Of a stretch of DNA of 64,000 bases, positions 11,434 to 23,079 are shown in pieces. How positions within the stretch are numbered: the stretch's first letter is position 1; every line of letters starts with the position of its first letter. The DNA comes from Gonocerus acuteangulatus (lineage: Eukaryota; Arthropoda; Insecta; Hemiptera; Coreidae): positions 96,581,304 through 96,645,303 of the forward strand of contig OX328124.1 in assembly GCA_946811695.1 (NCBI GenBank), in the 5' to 3' direction. A model generated the notes under the pieces. That model had not been told where the DNA came from. It was given only the letters and a program-made list of their open reading frames with translations, and ran no database searches. A program made the position numbers and the translations under genes.

Positions 11434-13420
11434 AAAAAATATTCAGTTTTGATACCATCAAGAATATAAATTACATTTTCTTTTAACCTTTAGACTTCAC
11501 TCTTATCCAAAGAGCAACGTTTTCAAAAATATTTCTATTACCACACCAATATTTTCTAACTGTGCATTTTATTTTATTTTTTAATTATAGGTGCTCAGTT
11601 TCTTTTATCATTTTTTTTTTAAATTTAGACATTAGAATGTCATATTGTTTTTACAACTAATATTATTACGTATACCTTTTAGATCAATCATGTTTCAAAC
11701 TTAGATATTTTATTTCTATTTTGTTTCTTCCTATTTATTGTTTGAGTATTAAAGAATATTACATATAATAATATATTACACTTATGCAAACTGAAGTACA
11801 ATTAACGAATATCCTAGCAAATAATGATTTTTGATATTTTTTTTCACTTTATTGATAATTTAAGTTGGTAAAAAGGAGTAAAGCCAATTCGATTTTTTAA
11901 GCCATTCTAAAACAATAAAATATAATCCCTTTTATTTTGAACAAAGAATCATTTTGGCGAAAAACGAGATTTACAGCCATTTTTCAGATTTATGAAATTT
12001 GAAAAACGTTATTTTTTCATTGGGCTAAGGGGGGGGGGGGTCAACAAATCACTTCCTTTCTTATTCGTTTATTGAAAAAAAAAAACATACGGCATATCCT
12101 CCTTTTAGCCGTTTGCTACCAATTCTGGAATCTACTTCAGTATCCTTCAGGGTGACATTTGTGTGCTTTCTGTTTAAAAGGATATAAAAAAGACGAAAAT
12201 AAATAATATACAAGCGGCTAGAAAAGAAAGCTGATCATCATGTTTTAAAACTGAGAACTAGTTTCAGACTGAAGCTGGTTTCGGTTTGGGTCATTGCAAT
12301 TTCGGATTGCTACAAAATAACAGCCGACGACCTAGATAAGGTTGTTATTTAATGTTCTTTGATTAAATGGTATTAGGATCGGAATTAGGGCGGCTTAATA
12401 AGAGACACTAGGGTTACATAGACAAATTGGATATTTTCTTGAATGCTTAATAGCGCTTTTTATTATCCACCAGATCTATTATACATAATAGGCTGCTAAA
12501 AAAGGTAGGCCAGCAGACGACATGGGATTGCACACTGTCACAAAAAATGGGAATAGCAGGATGGATATTGGATAAGCCGAACATAAATTACGCAAAAATC
12601 TATATATATAATATTACCTATAAAGATTCCCTAGTACTTGACATAACGAAATTCAATACATAATAAATGAATAATACACAATAAAATAAATATTTAATCG
12701 AGGTATTATTAGTATTTCGCCAAGATTATGACACAATACGTAACCCGAGTAAATTACTCGATCATTCCCGACACGACAAAAGCGATGAGCTAGTCGTAAA
12801 CAGAGGTTAGGAACATTGGTTATACATAACGATACTTTTTTTTTTTATTGTTTTATGTAAATATTTACTTAATATTTAAGTAAATATTTATAAAAACAAA
12901 TATTTCTTTTAAGCTTTTTGAATAAACTGAAGAAAAAAATATAATTTTCTTTTCACAGATCCATGTTTTTTTTTTTTAGACTTTTGTTCCTAAATCGTTC
13001 ACATACTTCAATAGCACAGGGTTGTGATACATGAATGGAAAGCTGGTTAAATGAGGAAGTTTTCCTGAAACCCGGAAATCTCAGATCCTGCCCATTGAGG
13101 AGTAACGCTGGTAAGAAATATCAAGAAAATGTCAAGAAATTTAGAATAGCTTTCTTTTGGTAAGATAGACATACTTACATTCATCCATTTTTACGTTTAC
13201 TATCAACTAGTCCTATAGTAAATTTACTCAGCTTTCGATTGGTTTCACTTTCTTTCTAGTAGAACCACCTGGGTCAGAGCTACAACGATTATTCTTCACA
13301 TAAACACGTATGTCTCCATAAACCAATAAAACGACGTTTTCTCCCTTATGTGTGAGAATTCGGAAAATCGTCATAGAACCTCTTACAATATGACTAGACA
13401 TTTACGGGACACCCTGTATG
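11431..13420. other. Non-coding stretch with an AT palindrome
   Basis: No gene is recognised. A poly(G) run lies near 12029-12040. A near-perfect AT palindrome with 14-bp arms lies at 12858-12890. At about 13380-13398 the string ending ACACCCTGTA resembles the terminus of TA-inserting elements, but no partner end was found. Confidence 0.45.

Positions 13421-13423
<3 letters not shown>

Positions 13424-13478
<55 letters not shown>
13424..13478. repeat. (AT)n microsatellite
   Basis: About 55 bases of alternating AT preceded by TGTA repeats. Confidence 0.95.
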
Positions 13479-13483
<5 letters not shown>

Positions 13484-13674
13484 GTTTGCCGAAATAACTA
13501 TACAAAATGAAGACTGGAGTCCTGAAAGTGTTAAAATGCGTCATCAGGAACTTTGTGTACGATGGTCATGAATTACACTCTTGCTGTCCAAAGCAAGTTA
13601 TGTTTCTATCTTGGCCATTTTCACTAATGATTTGGATATAATAGACGTAGGTTTTCTTAAATTTCTTATCAGGT

Positions 13675-14520
13675 GCTGACATAGTTAATTACGCCTGTGC
13701 TTAATATCTTTAGAAGTGTTCTGACATAATTAGGCATTAGTCTCCTGTCAGAACACCATTCAGAGTTTACAAAGGATTTCAGGAAAATCGATGATGATTT
13801 ACCTCCATCTGGCATTTTAAATGAGGAATGTAATTGAGTTTACTGACGAAAATTAATCTGACGAAGGTTGTAGCGTATATCTGTGATTTGTTTTTTCTGC
13901 ATTTTTTTTTATTTATAGTACTTCGGTCTTGAGTATTATGTTGACTTTGCTTTGTTTTGTTTTTTTCGGTGGAGTATTTCAATCCATGTCTGGCATTCTA
14001 TTGTGTCTTATGTATTTGTGTTTTGTGTCCAGTTTTTTTGGATGAATAGATCATCTACATACAAAATAAAACAACAACTGTTGACTGAATTTATAGCTAT
14101 ATTGAATAAAGTAGTGCTTATTAGAGAACCATGTGGTACTCCAGTTTCTTTGTGATGCTTGAGTCATATTTCGCCATATATTCTTACGTTGAACGATCTA
14201 TTACAGAGAAAGTTCATAACAAACAAGAGTACTTTCCCTTAAATAATCCTTTCAACTAATTTTGAGGCAATAACTCTTTTCCATATAGTGTTATGAGCTT
14301 TCTCAATGCCAACTGAGAAATCTAAAGTGGATTCTTTGCACGGGATCCATTCGGTATATCACTCTCTAATGTGGTCTTGAGACAAGTCATTATCCCTCTG
14401 GTATTCTGTGAGATGATTTTTTTTTTTTTCAATGAACTATGTGAACGTTTTGAATAGAATTACAGCTTCGAGCTTATAGCAACTTCGCTCTTCGATAAAG
14501 AGTTACGGAGTCACACATTA
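13675..14520 (-). pseudogene. Jockey-like non-LTR retrotransposon reverse transcriptase relic
   Basis: Read on the minus strand in one uninterrupted phase, the segment gives conserved RT blocks in the right order: an entry block of type HLTEYQR near 14400, LDFSVGIEKAHNTIW (palm motif, D in place) at 14281-14330, ETGVPHGSLIS at about 14110-14145, the catalytic box LYVDDLFI at 14041-14063, and a C-terminal block EWCSDRR near 13745 matching the thumb of Jockey-clade RTs. Several in-frame stops break the frame (for example before IPCKES, after ERII and after GEI), but no frameshift is needed. The family normally uses an RNA template to reverse-transcribe at a nicked target. This copy is dead, and neither endonuclease nor 3' tail is recognisable nearby. 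Clade assignment is from motif wording and could be a neighbouring clade. Confidence 0.75.
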
Positions 14521-15113
14521 ATAGATAGTGGAAAGAGTTGTAAACTGAAATTAGCTGCAAAACAAGCAACATCTCTTCCATTAGGTGTCTACCTCAATAT
14601 CCCCCATGAGCGAGCATCGATTATTTCCACACATTTGAAATGATCGAAGTTTTATTTAAAACAATAAATCATTCGATTCGTCGTGTTTACCAGAGGTATC
14701 TAACAGACTAACACTACAGTGAGCATTAGTAGAAAATGCAAAAAAGAAAGAAAAGATAAGGCAGGAGAAAAGATAAAAATCGATGAGACGTAGACCTACT
14801 TTTCAGCTTGAGGCGACTTCACCCCGCTAGAAACTGCGAGAAGTCGTAAAAAACCTGTCCCAAGATGTACACCCACAACGCAGCTCCACCGAGTGCTCTC
14901 TCTTCCATGTCCTCTTCTGTCAAAACCACTTAAATAACAATTCTCACGCATTTATGTAAACTCCAGGCCACTTTCTCTACCAAAGCGGTTTTAAGAACAA
15001 AACATAAAAAAATGACATGGAAAAAAAGTCCTAAACTTCCAAACCAAATCTAATATTCAGAAAGCAGAAAAAAATAGAATTGAATTGTGTTCATTCTTTA
15101 AACAATCAATATA
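14521..15113. other. Non-coding stretch
   Basis: No gene is recognised. It may include the eroded 5' part of the neighbouring RT relic, since the minus-strand phase still gives scattered similarity just upstream of 14520. Confidence 0.4.
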
Positions 15114-15115
15114 TA

Positions 15116-16399
15116 CGAGGTAAGGTCCAAAAGTTTCCGGCCTGGGATAGAAGGAAAGGTGAAAGAAAAAAACTGGTTTTACTGTTTTTCAATATATTCT
15201 CCTCTAAGTTCAACACACTTAATACAACGCTTTGGCAACATTTATATACCATGAAAAAAATAATTTTCTTCTTTGTTAAAAAAATGTTCTTCCACTGCTG
15301 CTTGGAGCTCTTCGTCGGTGTTAAATCGCCTTCCACGAAGGTCAGATTTTAACTTTGAGAAAAGCTATAAATCGCTAGGGGCCAAGTCTGGGCTGTAGGG
15401 TGGATGAGAGATTTCTTGGAATCCACAGTCCTTCACTGCGGCCTTGGAAATCAATGATGTGTGGACAGAGGCATTGTCGTGAAGGAGGTGGACACCTCTG
15501 CTTAACTTCCCTCGCCTCTTCTCTTTAATGGCGTCTCGTAACCGGTGAAGTAGGGCTGCATAATACTCACCATTCATTGTGGTATTCCTTTCTTTAAAAT
15601 CTATCAATAGTATTCCTTTACAGTCCCAAAAAATTGTGGCCATTACCTTTTTTGTTGACTGCGTGACTTTTGCCTTTAAAGGAGGCGCTTCTCCTGGTCT
15701 TCTCCATTCCATGGACTCTCTTTTGCTGAGTGGGTCATAATATAGAACCATTGTCTCATCCCCAGTTACAATTGAGTCCAAAAAATTCCTTGGGTCAGCA
15801 TTATACTCGCGTAAAAATTCATTGCAGCAGTGAACTCGTTCCTGTTTTTGAGCAGCTGAAAGAATTTTTGGAACCCATCTGGCACTAACCTTGTTCATAT
15901 GCAAATGTTCTTTGATGATCCTCAAAACACTTGTTTTTGAAAGCCCTAACCTTGCTGCTATTTCCTTGGTTTTTAGTCGCCGGTCAGTCAGCAATTCAGA
16001 TTCCACAAGTTGGATTGTTTCAGAAGTGACAGCTTCCAATGGGCGACCGGGACGTGGGTCATCTTCTAGACTTTCTCTCCCTAACTTAAATAATTTTGCC
16101 CATTCTTTCACTGTGGAATACGAGGGGGAGGCCTGCCCGTACTCACAATCCAAGCGCTCTTTAATTTGCGCAGGAGTAAGACCCTCTTTACAAAAGAATT
16201 TAATTACCGCACGGTACTCGAGTTTGAACATTGTAAAAATAGGGAGTTTCCTTCAAGGCTGGACACTGACTGACAAGACTGAGGAAGTGCGGGCGATGGG
16301 TACGGAGTGAGCAGGCATGGACCTGCATAGGCGTGCAGGTCCCGGCACGTTTGAAGAAGGGGAAGCAGGACAGGCCGGAAACTAATGGACCTTACTACG
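15116..16399 (-). mobile_element. mariner transposon, full length
   Basis: Terminal inverted repeats lie at 15116-15144 and 16371-16399, 29 bases each. They share the core TAAGGTCCA...GTTTCCGGCCTG with about five mismatches. TA dinucleotides flank both ends (15114-15115 and 16400-16401), the mariner target duplication. Length is 1284 bp, normal for the family. The single gene lies on the minus strand and is interrupted by two stop codons, so the copy cannot supply an intact transposase but still has both ends. Confidence 0.95.
15179..16231 (-). pseudogene. mariner transposase with two in-frame stops
   Basis: From the ATG at 16231 the frame runs 350 codons to TAA at 15179-15181, the usual mariner length. 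N-terminal helix-turn-helix region (about residues 1-110) ends in the GRP-type motif RPGRP. The linker motif WVPKIL follows near residue 118. The DDE/D core has D in VTGDET, D in LLHDNAS and D in LAPSD, with 34 residues between the last two: the D34D signature of mariners. Codon 289 is TAG (15365-15367), exactly where Tyr or His normally follows APSD, and codon 330 is TAA (15242-15244). The phase is otherwise kept, so only point nonsense mutations are needed to explain the loss. Encoded product would cut and paste at TA sites in the nucleus. The long intact frame suggests fairly recent death. Confidence 0.93.
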
Positions 16400-16401
16400 T
16401 A

Positions 16402-17049
16402 CGACACAAAGAATGCTTAGTGTGAAAAGAAAAGCACACACAACACATGAACGATAACCCTAAAGTCACTTTACTACCAAATCTTTACTTGTTAACATCC
16501 TAAAGACTAATGGATTTTTCAACACACACTATCTCCAACCTCACTTCAATGTATACATATATATACATGAAATGAGGAATATTTCGGAATGTGGATACCT
16601 GTCGTCAGTCTCAGAAATGAAAATTAAATCAAAAAAGCCTAAGAAGCAGATTTTAATGCAATAAATTAGTAATTTGTATAATTATATTAATATAATATTA
16701 TATTATATTAATATATATTATATATATATTAATTGTAAAATAATTATTATATTAACAAAAATAATTGATAATTTAATAGCACCAGGCTTAAGAGCCAATT
16801 TCACACTTAGACATAATTTAAATTTTATCATAAACAAGTGCTGAGGTAAACTATCTAATTCACTTAACCTAGTGGCCTTTCAGTGACCTCCAGAGAAAGG
16901 CCACAAGGCTGGTCAAGGAAGGTTATTAGGACGGCAAGCTTTCAAGCACCATGCTATAAAGTGAGATAAATAATTTTAAAAAAAGTAATAAAAAGGACAG
17001 ATTAATTTTAAACGTCTATCAGATAATAAAAAGTTACAATTTTAATAAT
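16402..17049. other. AT-rich non-coding stretch
   Basis: Imperfect AT palindromes lie at about 16680-16740. No gene is seen. Confidence 0.5.
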
Positions 17050-17253
17050 AATATCTAAAGCCGACGGCCATAGCCACGTTGAATGCACCGGTTTCCGATG
17101 ATCATCGAAGTAAAGCAACGTCGGACAGTACCTGAATGGGTGACCGACCAAGTGCTGTTGGCATTTAAAAATGGGTGGCAACCTGTAGATAGCCCGGTAT
17201 TAATAGCCTAACTGTTCATACGCCGTTAAACATAGCAAAAAAAAATATCTAAA
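17050..17253 (+). mobile_element. 5S-rRNA-derived SINE with perfect target duplication
   Basis: The head at 17060-17163 aligns with animal 5S rRNA from its first bases (GCCGACGGCCATAGCCACGT) through the internal promoter region (GAATGGGTGACCG) to the closing CTGTTGGC, with an internal deletion and substitutions. A non-5S body (about 17172-17235) and a short A-run follow. AATATCTAAA flanks it exactly at 17050-17059 and 17244-17253. This is the structure of a SINE3-type element transcribed by RNA polymerase III and inserted by target-primed reverse transcription. The body resembles that of the tRNA-headed family B SINEs in this window. Confidence 0.88.
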
Positions 17254-17336
17254 TGCAATCATACATTAGGATAGCATAAAATAAATAAGATCTATAAATA
17301 CATAAGATGCGCAGTTTTATTTGAATAAAATATATA

Positions 17337-17384
<48 letters not shown>

Positions 17385-18000
17385 TTCCAAGAAAATAATA
17401 GAACAAATTAAAACATTTGTACATTAAAAAATAAAGGCATCCAATCAATTGATTTCTCGAACAATGACTCAGTCCGTTCGCAATGAAACGGAATATGTTA
17501 AGACAATTAAATAATGCCTGAAGGCTCGTGTTTTCCTTAGATATTGTAACATTTAAACAAAATAAATCTATATTTATTCTTTTCTATATCGAATTAAAAA
17601 AGTCTTGCATGTCTAATTAAACTGTTAAAGATAACTTCCTCTACATAAGATCAACACGAAGAATTAAATGATATATTGTGTTTATTATAGTATTTTTCTT
17701 TAAAAGAAGTATCGAAAAAACCTTGGAAGAGCGTGTTTTCATCGTCAAAAGAAATGAGGTCACTGAAGCTCACGTAACAAGGTTAGCGGTAAATCTTCTT
17801 AATCCAGGAAAAGATAATAATAAAGAAACAGATGATCATAAATAAACTGTGTTCATCCTCGTAAAATAAACCCCATTTAATAACTCGAAATTATGAAAGC
17901 AACGATTTTCAAAATGTATAAGCCAGTGGGATAAGCTCTTTCACAAAAGATACCATAAGAGGAGCTGGTATGTAGATAAAGAGTTCCGAAGAACGGAGCT
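17254..18000. other. Non-coding stretch with (AT)n microsatellite
   Basis: The AT repeat spans about 17337-17380. No gene is seen. Confidence 0.5.
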
Positions 18001-18245
18001 AGGGCAGTGGCCTGATTAACACTATACACCAAGATGTTCCCACAATTATAACTGTACGCTTGGCGGCTGGTTGGGTTCAGGAGGGGAGAAAGTGATAACA
18101 GCTGGCAGAGTCAACACCACTTCCGCTGCGACCGTCCACATAAAGAAAATATTGACGTCACAGAGTTGGCCTCTTTTTGCCCTTTCAAAAAGAAATCAAA
18201 AATCATAAACAGGATCTAGTTTCAACAATGTGTCTTTTAACACCC

Positions 18246-18395
18246 TTATTTCTCCAGCACTCTTGAAGATTTAATGACTGCTGTAGCGGCATTAAGAACG
18301 TCTAGAGATGGAGAGTAAGAAGAGATCTCCTTAAACATCAGCCCGATGTTGTCGCCGCAAATGCCCCCGGCCACAGCAAATGCTCCAAATGCCAG
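18246..18395 (-). other. Candidate terminal coding exon in a G+C-richer island
   Basis: On the minus strand an open frame of 49 codons begins right after an acceptor-like CATAG and ends in TAA (18246-18248). It starts LAFGAFAVAGGICGDN, with a Gly/Ala-rich hydrophobic stretch. The surrounding 18000-18450 has visibly higher G+C than the neighbourhood. A second open minus-strand frame (with VVLTLPAVITFSPPEPNQ) lies around 18040-18170, beside a perfect CRE-like TGACGTCA. I recognise no family. It could be an exon, a promoter island, or chance. Confidence 0.25.
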
Positions 18396-18478
18396 CTATG
18401 GCTGTGGGTGTCTACCAGCCGACCTTTCCATTGTCCCACTGTGCGCATGAACTACACCAAGGAAACAAACAATATACA

Positions 18479-18693
18479 AGGTGGGAACCAAAAGTAACGG
18501 GAATCGGGGGAAGGAGCGTCGGGAGTTGTTTGTAGACAGTTTGCGTCGGTTGGTCAGCAACGACGGTCAATGTAAACGAAACCGCTCACCTGTAAAAATA
18601 TTTTTCGTGAAGGATCTTTTTTTTTATCTCGGCGAAAACAAAATTCCTGAGTTCCTGACTAAACATGGCATGACATCGATAGTTCATCGGTGA
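18479..18693 (+). mobile_element. Truncated mariner-like fragment
   Basis: The string GGTGGGAACCAAAAGTAACG at 18480-18499 resembles a mariner terminal repeat, preceded by TATACAA. Near 18650-18690 the frame reads EFLTKHGMTSIVH, like the transposase segment that precedes the PPYSPDLAP motif. The piece between end and core is missing, so this looks like an internally deleted one-ended relic. No second terminal repeat was found. Confidence 0.45.
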
Positions 18694-18699
18694 TGTTTT

Positions 18700-19985
18700 G
18701 AAAGCTGCATCGCAAATAATCCTCGTAAGGTATGTATTCATAACGTACAAATAGAAAAGGACATGAAACACACTTTTGAAGAACAACCTGATTTTTCTTC
18801 TTTCAGTATAATATGGTATAACAAGGGCCACCTGAATTTCCAATTTTTAGTTATGCCGTTACTACTAACTTATAAAGATTCAGTTAAGAGTTGGTAACGA
18901 ATTCCAATCTTGATCCCACATTGAGAAAACTAGGCGAAATTTCGAAGTAACAAAAAAGCTATTTAGAAGAAAAGGACTGTTGGAACACAATGAAGAAAGC
19001 TTTAAATGAATTTGGAAGAAAACCATAAAATAACAATATTTATATCTGAAATAGAATTTTCGTCGAAAGGAACTGAAATAACATCAAAAGGTAAAAAGAA
19101 GTAGGAGCCAGGAGAGAAAGTAAATTTTTCTAAGGTGTAAGTAAGAGTTGGCAAAGATAAGTGTTTATAGAATATGGCAGTGGCAGAAAGATGGAGCAAT
19201 AATGGGAGTGTGTGTTCTCGTTAGAATAGACTAATGACAGACTTCTCAACCCACTTCCGCTTCAGACCGCAGTCCGTCCTACTTCTCATGCTCTTCCTAG
19301 CTTTTACTCTATCTCTGGGTGTTTCATAGGCGGTAAGTTACAGCGGAAGGAGGGCTCATATGCAAGGCTAGAAGGAATGAATTCGGAGAGATCAGCAAAG
19401 ACGGGGATTTTCCAAAGGAGGTTTGATATCGCTATCCGTTCCGTCAGAGATCAAAATCAATACTTCAGTTTGGGGTTCCACCCGAACCCGAAATGCTCAA
19501 AAACTCCGCCCTCCCGACAGCATAACGTCGCCTCCTCTGGGATCGGGCTTGTACCCGAGGTCTCAACGTTCTAAATCTCAACTCGTGCTTAAAGTTCGAA
19601 ATCATCACCTAATCATCATCTAATTTCTCTCTGGAATTACATCCGAAATCTTCGGGATCCCAACCGGAACCCTAAAAGGCAGAAAATGAAGCTACATTCA
19701 TATAAAAGATAAAATACAGTCGTTAAGTTTATATAGCAATATTTAAGATAACGAAAAAAGTTTAAAAAATAAAATATTTCTAGTCCTATAATTTTAATGT
19801 AATATAAAATTAGAAAAAGGGGTAAAAATATAGTAATATTAATAGTAAGAAATATTAAAGAAAACATTCATAACGATAAACACTAACAAACCAGGAAATG
19901 GGGAACTTGAATCAGTAATGTTTAAAGAGCGAGGTTTAAACTCAAATAATTTTTAGATCCCCTTTTCAATAGAACTGTTCGGAAA
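18700..19985. other. Non-coding stretch
   Basis: A G+C-richer patch at about 19370-19580 has two overlapping open frames of 65 codons and a repeated CCCGAA-type motif, but no recognised domain. The rest is AT-rich and featureless. Confidence 0.4.
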
Positions 19986-19989
19986 AAAG

Positions 19990-20086
19990 AAAAGGCATCA
20001 CCCCTATCCTGGCTAGAAAATGGTGGTAACCTATAGATAACCTGTCCTAAAATTCGTAGCTAATAATAAATGGACGTTAAAATTTA
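19990..20086 (+). mobile_element. SINE family B, 5'-truncated copy
   Basis: Contains only the 3' body: CTATCCTGGCTAGAAAATGG, GGTAACCTATAGATAACC, and the closing ATGGACGTTAAAAT with an AAATAAA tail. The tRNA-like head is absent. It matches the bodies at 34.6 kb and 44 kb. Confidence 0.8.
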
Positions 20087-20089
20087 AAT

Positions 20090-22660
20090 AAAATTACTTC
20101 GGTTTGGCTTGGAAAATCCACACAACGTAGGCTATCTCAGAAAACATTATTTATTAAGTTATTCCATAATGCTTTTACTTTAATTTTTAATCATAACTAA
20201 TATTTAGGTCACTTGTATAATTTTAATTAAAAAAACAACCCGCTGTGGTGGAGACGTGTTGGACTCATAAATAAACGATGAAAAGGGAGTTCATTTATTT
20301 TATCCTTCGCCAACACAATAAAATATAAATACAAAAAATTATATTCGGTTGAAAACTGACTTGCCGATAAATTAATTTCTGTCCGCTGTTCAGACATTGA
20401 GCACTCGTAGGCAAATGAATGGAAATATCTCCCTATATTAAATTAATAAAAGAACTTTTTGAACGTAAATTTACATCCTTTGCCACCAATATTCATAAAA
20501 TTCTAACACAATAGAAGGAATTTGTTATTAAAAAAGTTTTGATTAATACATAAATGCATTTTTAGAAATAACATTGTTACACTCAGGACCACTGTCCTAC
20601 TATTTACCAAGAAAGAAAATCTATATTTATGTGAATTTTTTAAACATTTTATGAGGTGAAATAAACAAAATAGGTTTTCATGTTTGAATTTTTTCGATCG
20701 ATTCGAAAGCGAACTTTAACGTTGATTATATTATATTTGAAATTATACTCTTTGACATGAAGTTCCGAAGCTAAAGTAATGAAAAATTGTCATTTTCTCT
20801 GATAATGATATATTTCTAAGGCGGATCATCTTCCAACAAATCTCTTCCATTCTAAATTCCAAGAGCGCAGGAGGAAGCTTTGAAAAGCAAGGGATGATGT
20901 GATCAGAATCTCCTCTCTTACTTTCTTCAGAGTAAATTATAGAGAAAGAATATGGTCAGTTTTTCATAAACCTGATATGTAATGTTTATTGTATTCCTCT
21001 TATTATTTTTTTCATGATATAAGAGGAAGCGTTTTTTAGAAAACTGGAATCGCAGAAAGCAGATTTTCCTTTATTGATCAGAGTTGCCTTCGACTCAGTA
21101 CTTTCTCTACAAAAGAAATTCTGTAGTACTTTTTTATATTCTTTCCTCTCAATAAAATGAACATATCTGCTCCTTCAATACACTGTAAAGCTCTACCCGC
21201 AAAATCTCTCTTTACACATCATAGGTCCAATAAAAACATATCTCAAAAGGTTTGCAAACTTTTTTTATCCGTGATGACGATCCTACTTTCAATTTTCTTT
21301 CAAAGATTGGTGTAAAAAGTCCGTTCATTTATGTACGTACAGAGTAACAATAAAATATAAACGTGATGCTTTCGAAAACTGTAATTGAGTAATGGGCGGA
21401 TGTAATTTCAAGTCAAATTGTAGCTACGTTGCTACACTGTTTTTCCTTAGTTCATTACAAGAAGAAGGGAAAATTCTAAATGTGTTATGGATTAAAGATT
21501 AATTATTCATATTTTCTAACATAAAACGCTCAAGTGCCTTTAAAACTCATTTCCACCCTAGTGATGCGCCTTCAATTTTTCGACTCCCAATATGTTATGG
21601 GCATCATAAGCCCTCTTCATTCTGCCATCTCAACCTCGGTCAGCCTCTAGGCCTTTTTCTTTTTTTTAAATCGTTTGGTTCTAAGTTGCAAACCGATAAC
21701 CATTATAAATCTAGGCCTTATATCAAGAAATTATTCATTGAGTATATTGCAGGATATAGCACTTTCTATCACACAGTTACGTTAGTTCTGGTTTGGTTCT
21801 ATGAAAATAAAAAATGACATAGATAAAATAAATGTCTTAAAGTAAACATTATAATAAATAAAACTTACATTTATGGTGAATCTGGATTATACTTGCCTAT
21901 CATAACTGGAAGGAAGAATTCAAACACGTTATTAACATTCTATTGTATAACTCCACAATAAATTACCCTTTATTGAATGCAATAAATAAATGCCTAAACT
22001 GTAAATTAATCGCTGAATTTCAACCATCCAAGAATTACTTAAATAATGAAATACTAAGTCGGTTGACAATTAAAAAGGAACCTCACACAAACAAACATAA
22101 AATTCCTCCAAAGTCAAAGAAAATAACGATGAAAGTCCAAAATGCTATTCATTCATAAAGTAAAGAGAATTAGTATAATTTTAGGAGTATATTGAGCTAA
22201 TGAATTACGAAAGCAACTAAGAATAAATACTTGAAATGCAACCAACATTACGACACCCTTGAAATGTAGAGGATTATGGCACTTCTACATATACCCAACT
22301 GCTCAAAGGAAAACATTCATCATTCACAGAGCGTGAATTATAGCAATTCATCTTAAAAAAATATCAAATATTCTTATTCCTTTGACTTTATACTATATTA
22401 TAATATCTTCTATTCAGGCGAGGGATCTTTTAACTAGTACACAAAGCAGTTTTCTGTTATACTCCGTAATTAAATTGCCTGCCATGTTTTTACAAGTTAA
22501 TGGGGCAAGTCTTTTTTGATAGATGACTTCATATTGTACTGCAAAGGGAAACTTGAAGACGTCGTTCATATAAGTTTTTCTAATGTTAACGCCTGAAAAA
22601 CTGGCTCATATATGTCTTATAGGAGCCTTAGCCAAAAAAAATATATTAAATACCATATCT
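20090..22660. other. AT-rich non-coding stretch
   Basis: No gene or clear repeat is recognised. The 71-codon open frame at 21943-22158 is Lys/Asn-rich as expected from composition and lacks motifs. Confidence 0.5.
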
Positions 22661-22665
22661 ATTAA

Positions 22666-22867
22666 GGGGTCTCCGTGTGGTCTAGTGGCACGCTGGCTTC
22701 TCATGTGGGAGATGTGGGTTCGAGTCCTACCTGTGGCAGGTTGACTTTTTTTCAACGATGGGCTCACAAAAAAAATGCCCTGCTTCACCATGGATGTTTA
22801 TAAAGGATGGAAAACTTTATGTTCCATTAGGCGCTAATGGCTTAGAACCCGAGGTTTTGTAAAAATA
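22666..22867 (+). mobile_element. SINE family A (tRNA-Glu-like head)
   Basis: The head has an A-box-like GTGGTCTAGTGGCACGC and a B-box GGTTCGAGTCC. The body has the family A block of type CACCATGGATG and the tail core GGCGCTAATGGC. The A-run at the end is short. An internal A-rich block near 22769-22780 differs from the other copies. Confidence 0.85.
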
Positions 22868-22994
22868 TAAATGTATACCTATTCATAAACTTAAAAAATT
22901 TAACTATTTAAATTTAAATAAAAAAATTTAATTTTTTTTTTCTACTTTAGTATATTTGAAATCCTGTAGCTATAAGTTGCCACACTTTCTAAAA

Positions 22995-23075
22995 ATCCAT
23001 CGTGGAGCAAGGAATTCTTTCGGCGGGCTTATAGATGAAAGAATCTGCTGCAGGTGGGACTCCACCCCGTATAAA
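22995..23075 (-). mobile_element. SINE family A fragment, degenerate
   Basis: Read on the minus strand it shows GTGGAGTCCCACCTGCAGCA, a weak ATTCTTTCATC block and a CCACGATGGAT block. These match the B-box-to-body part of family A. Head and tail are missing. Confidence 0.55.
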
Positions 23076-23079
23076 CCTT

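Noticed and set aside
11231..11452. Protein of repeated Leu-Ser and Tyr-Ile
   Set aside because: It is a translation of the (CT)n(AT)n microsatellite. The same applies to frames at 47260-47457 and 52007-52345.
15365..16231. Host SETMAR-like histone methyltransferase
   Set aside because: Only the mariner transposase is present, between terminal repeats and TA duplications. No SET domain is seen.
15891..16310. 139-codon plus-strand open frame
   Set aside because: It is antisense to the mariner transposase and has no motif of its own.
17060..17163. Functional 5S rRNA gene
   Set aside because: Internal deletion, substitutions, a foreign 3' body with A-run, and a target duplication show a SINE.
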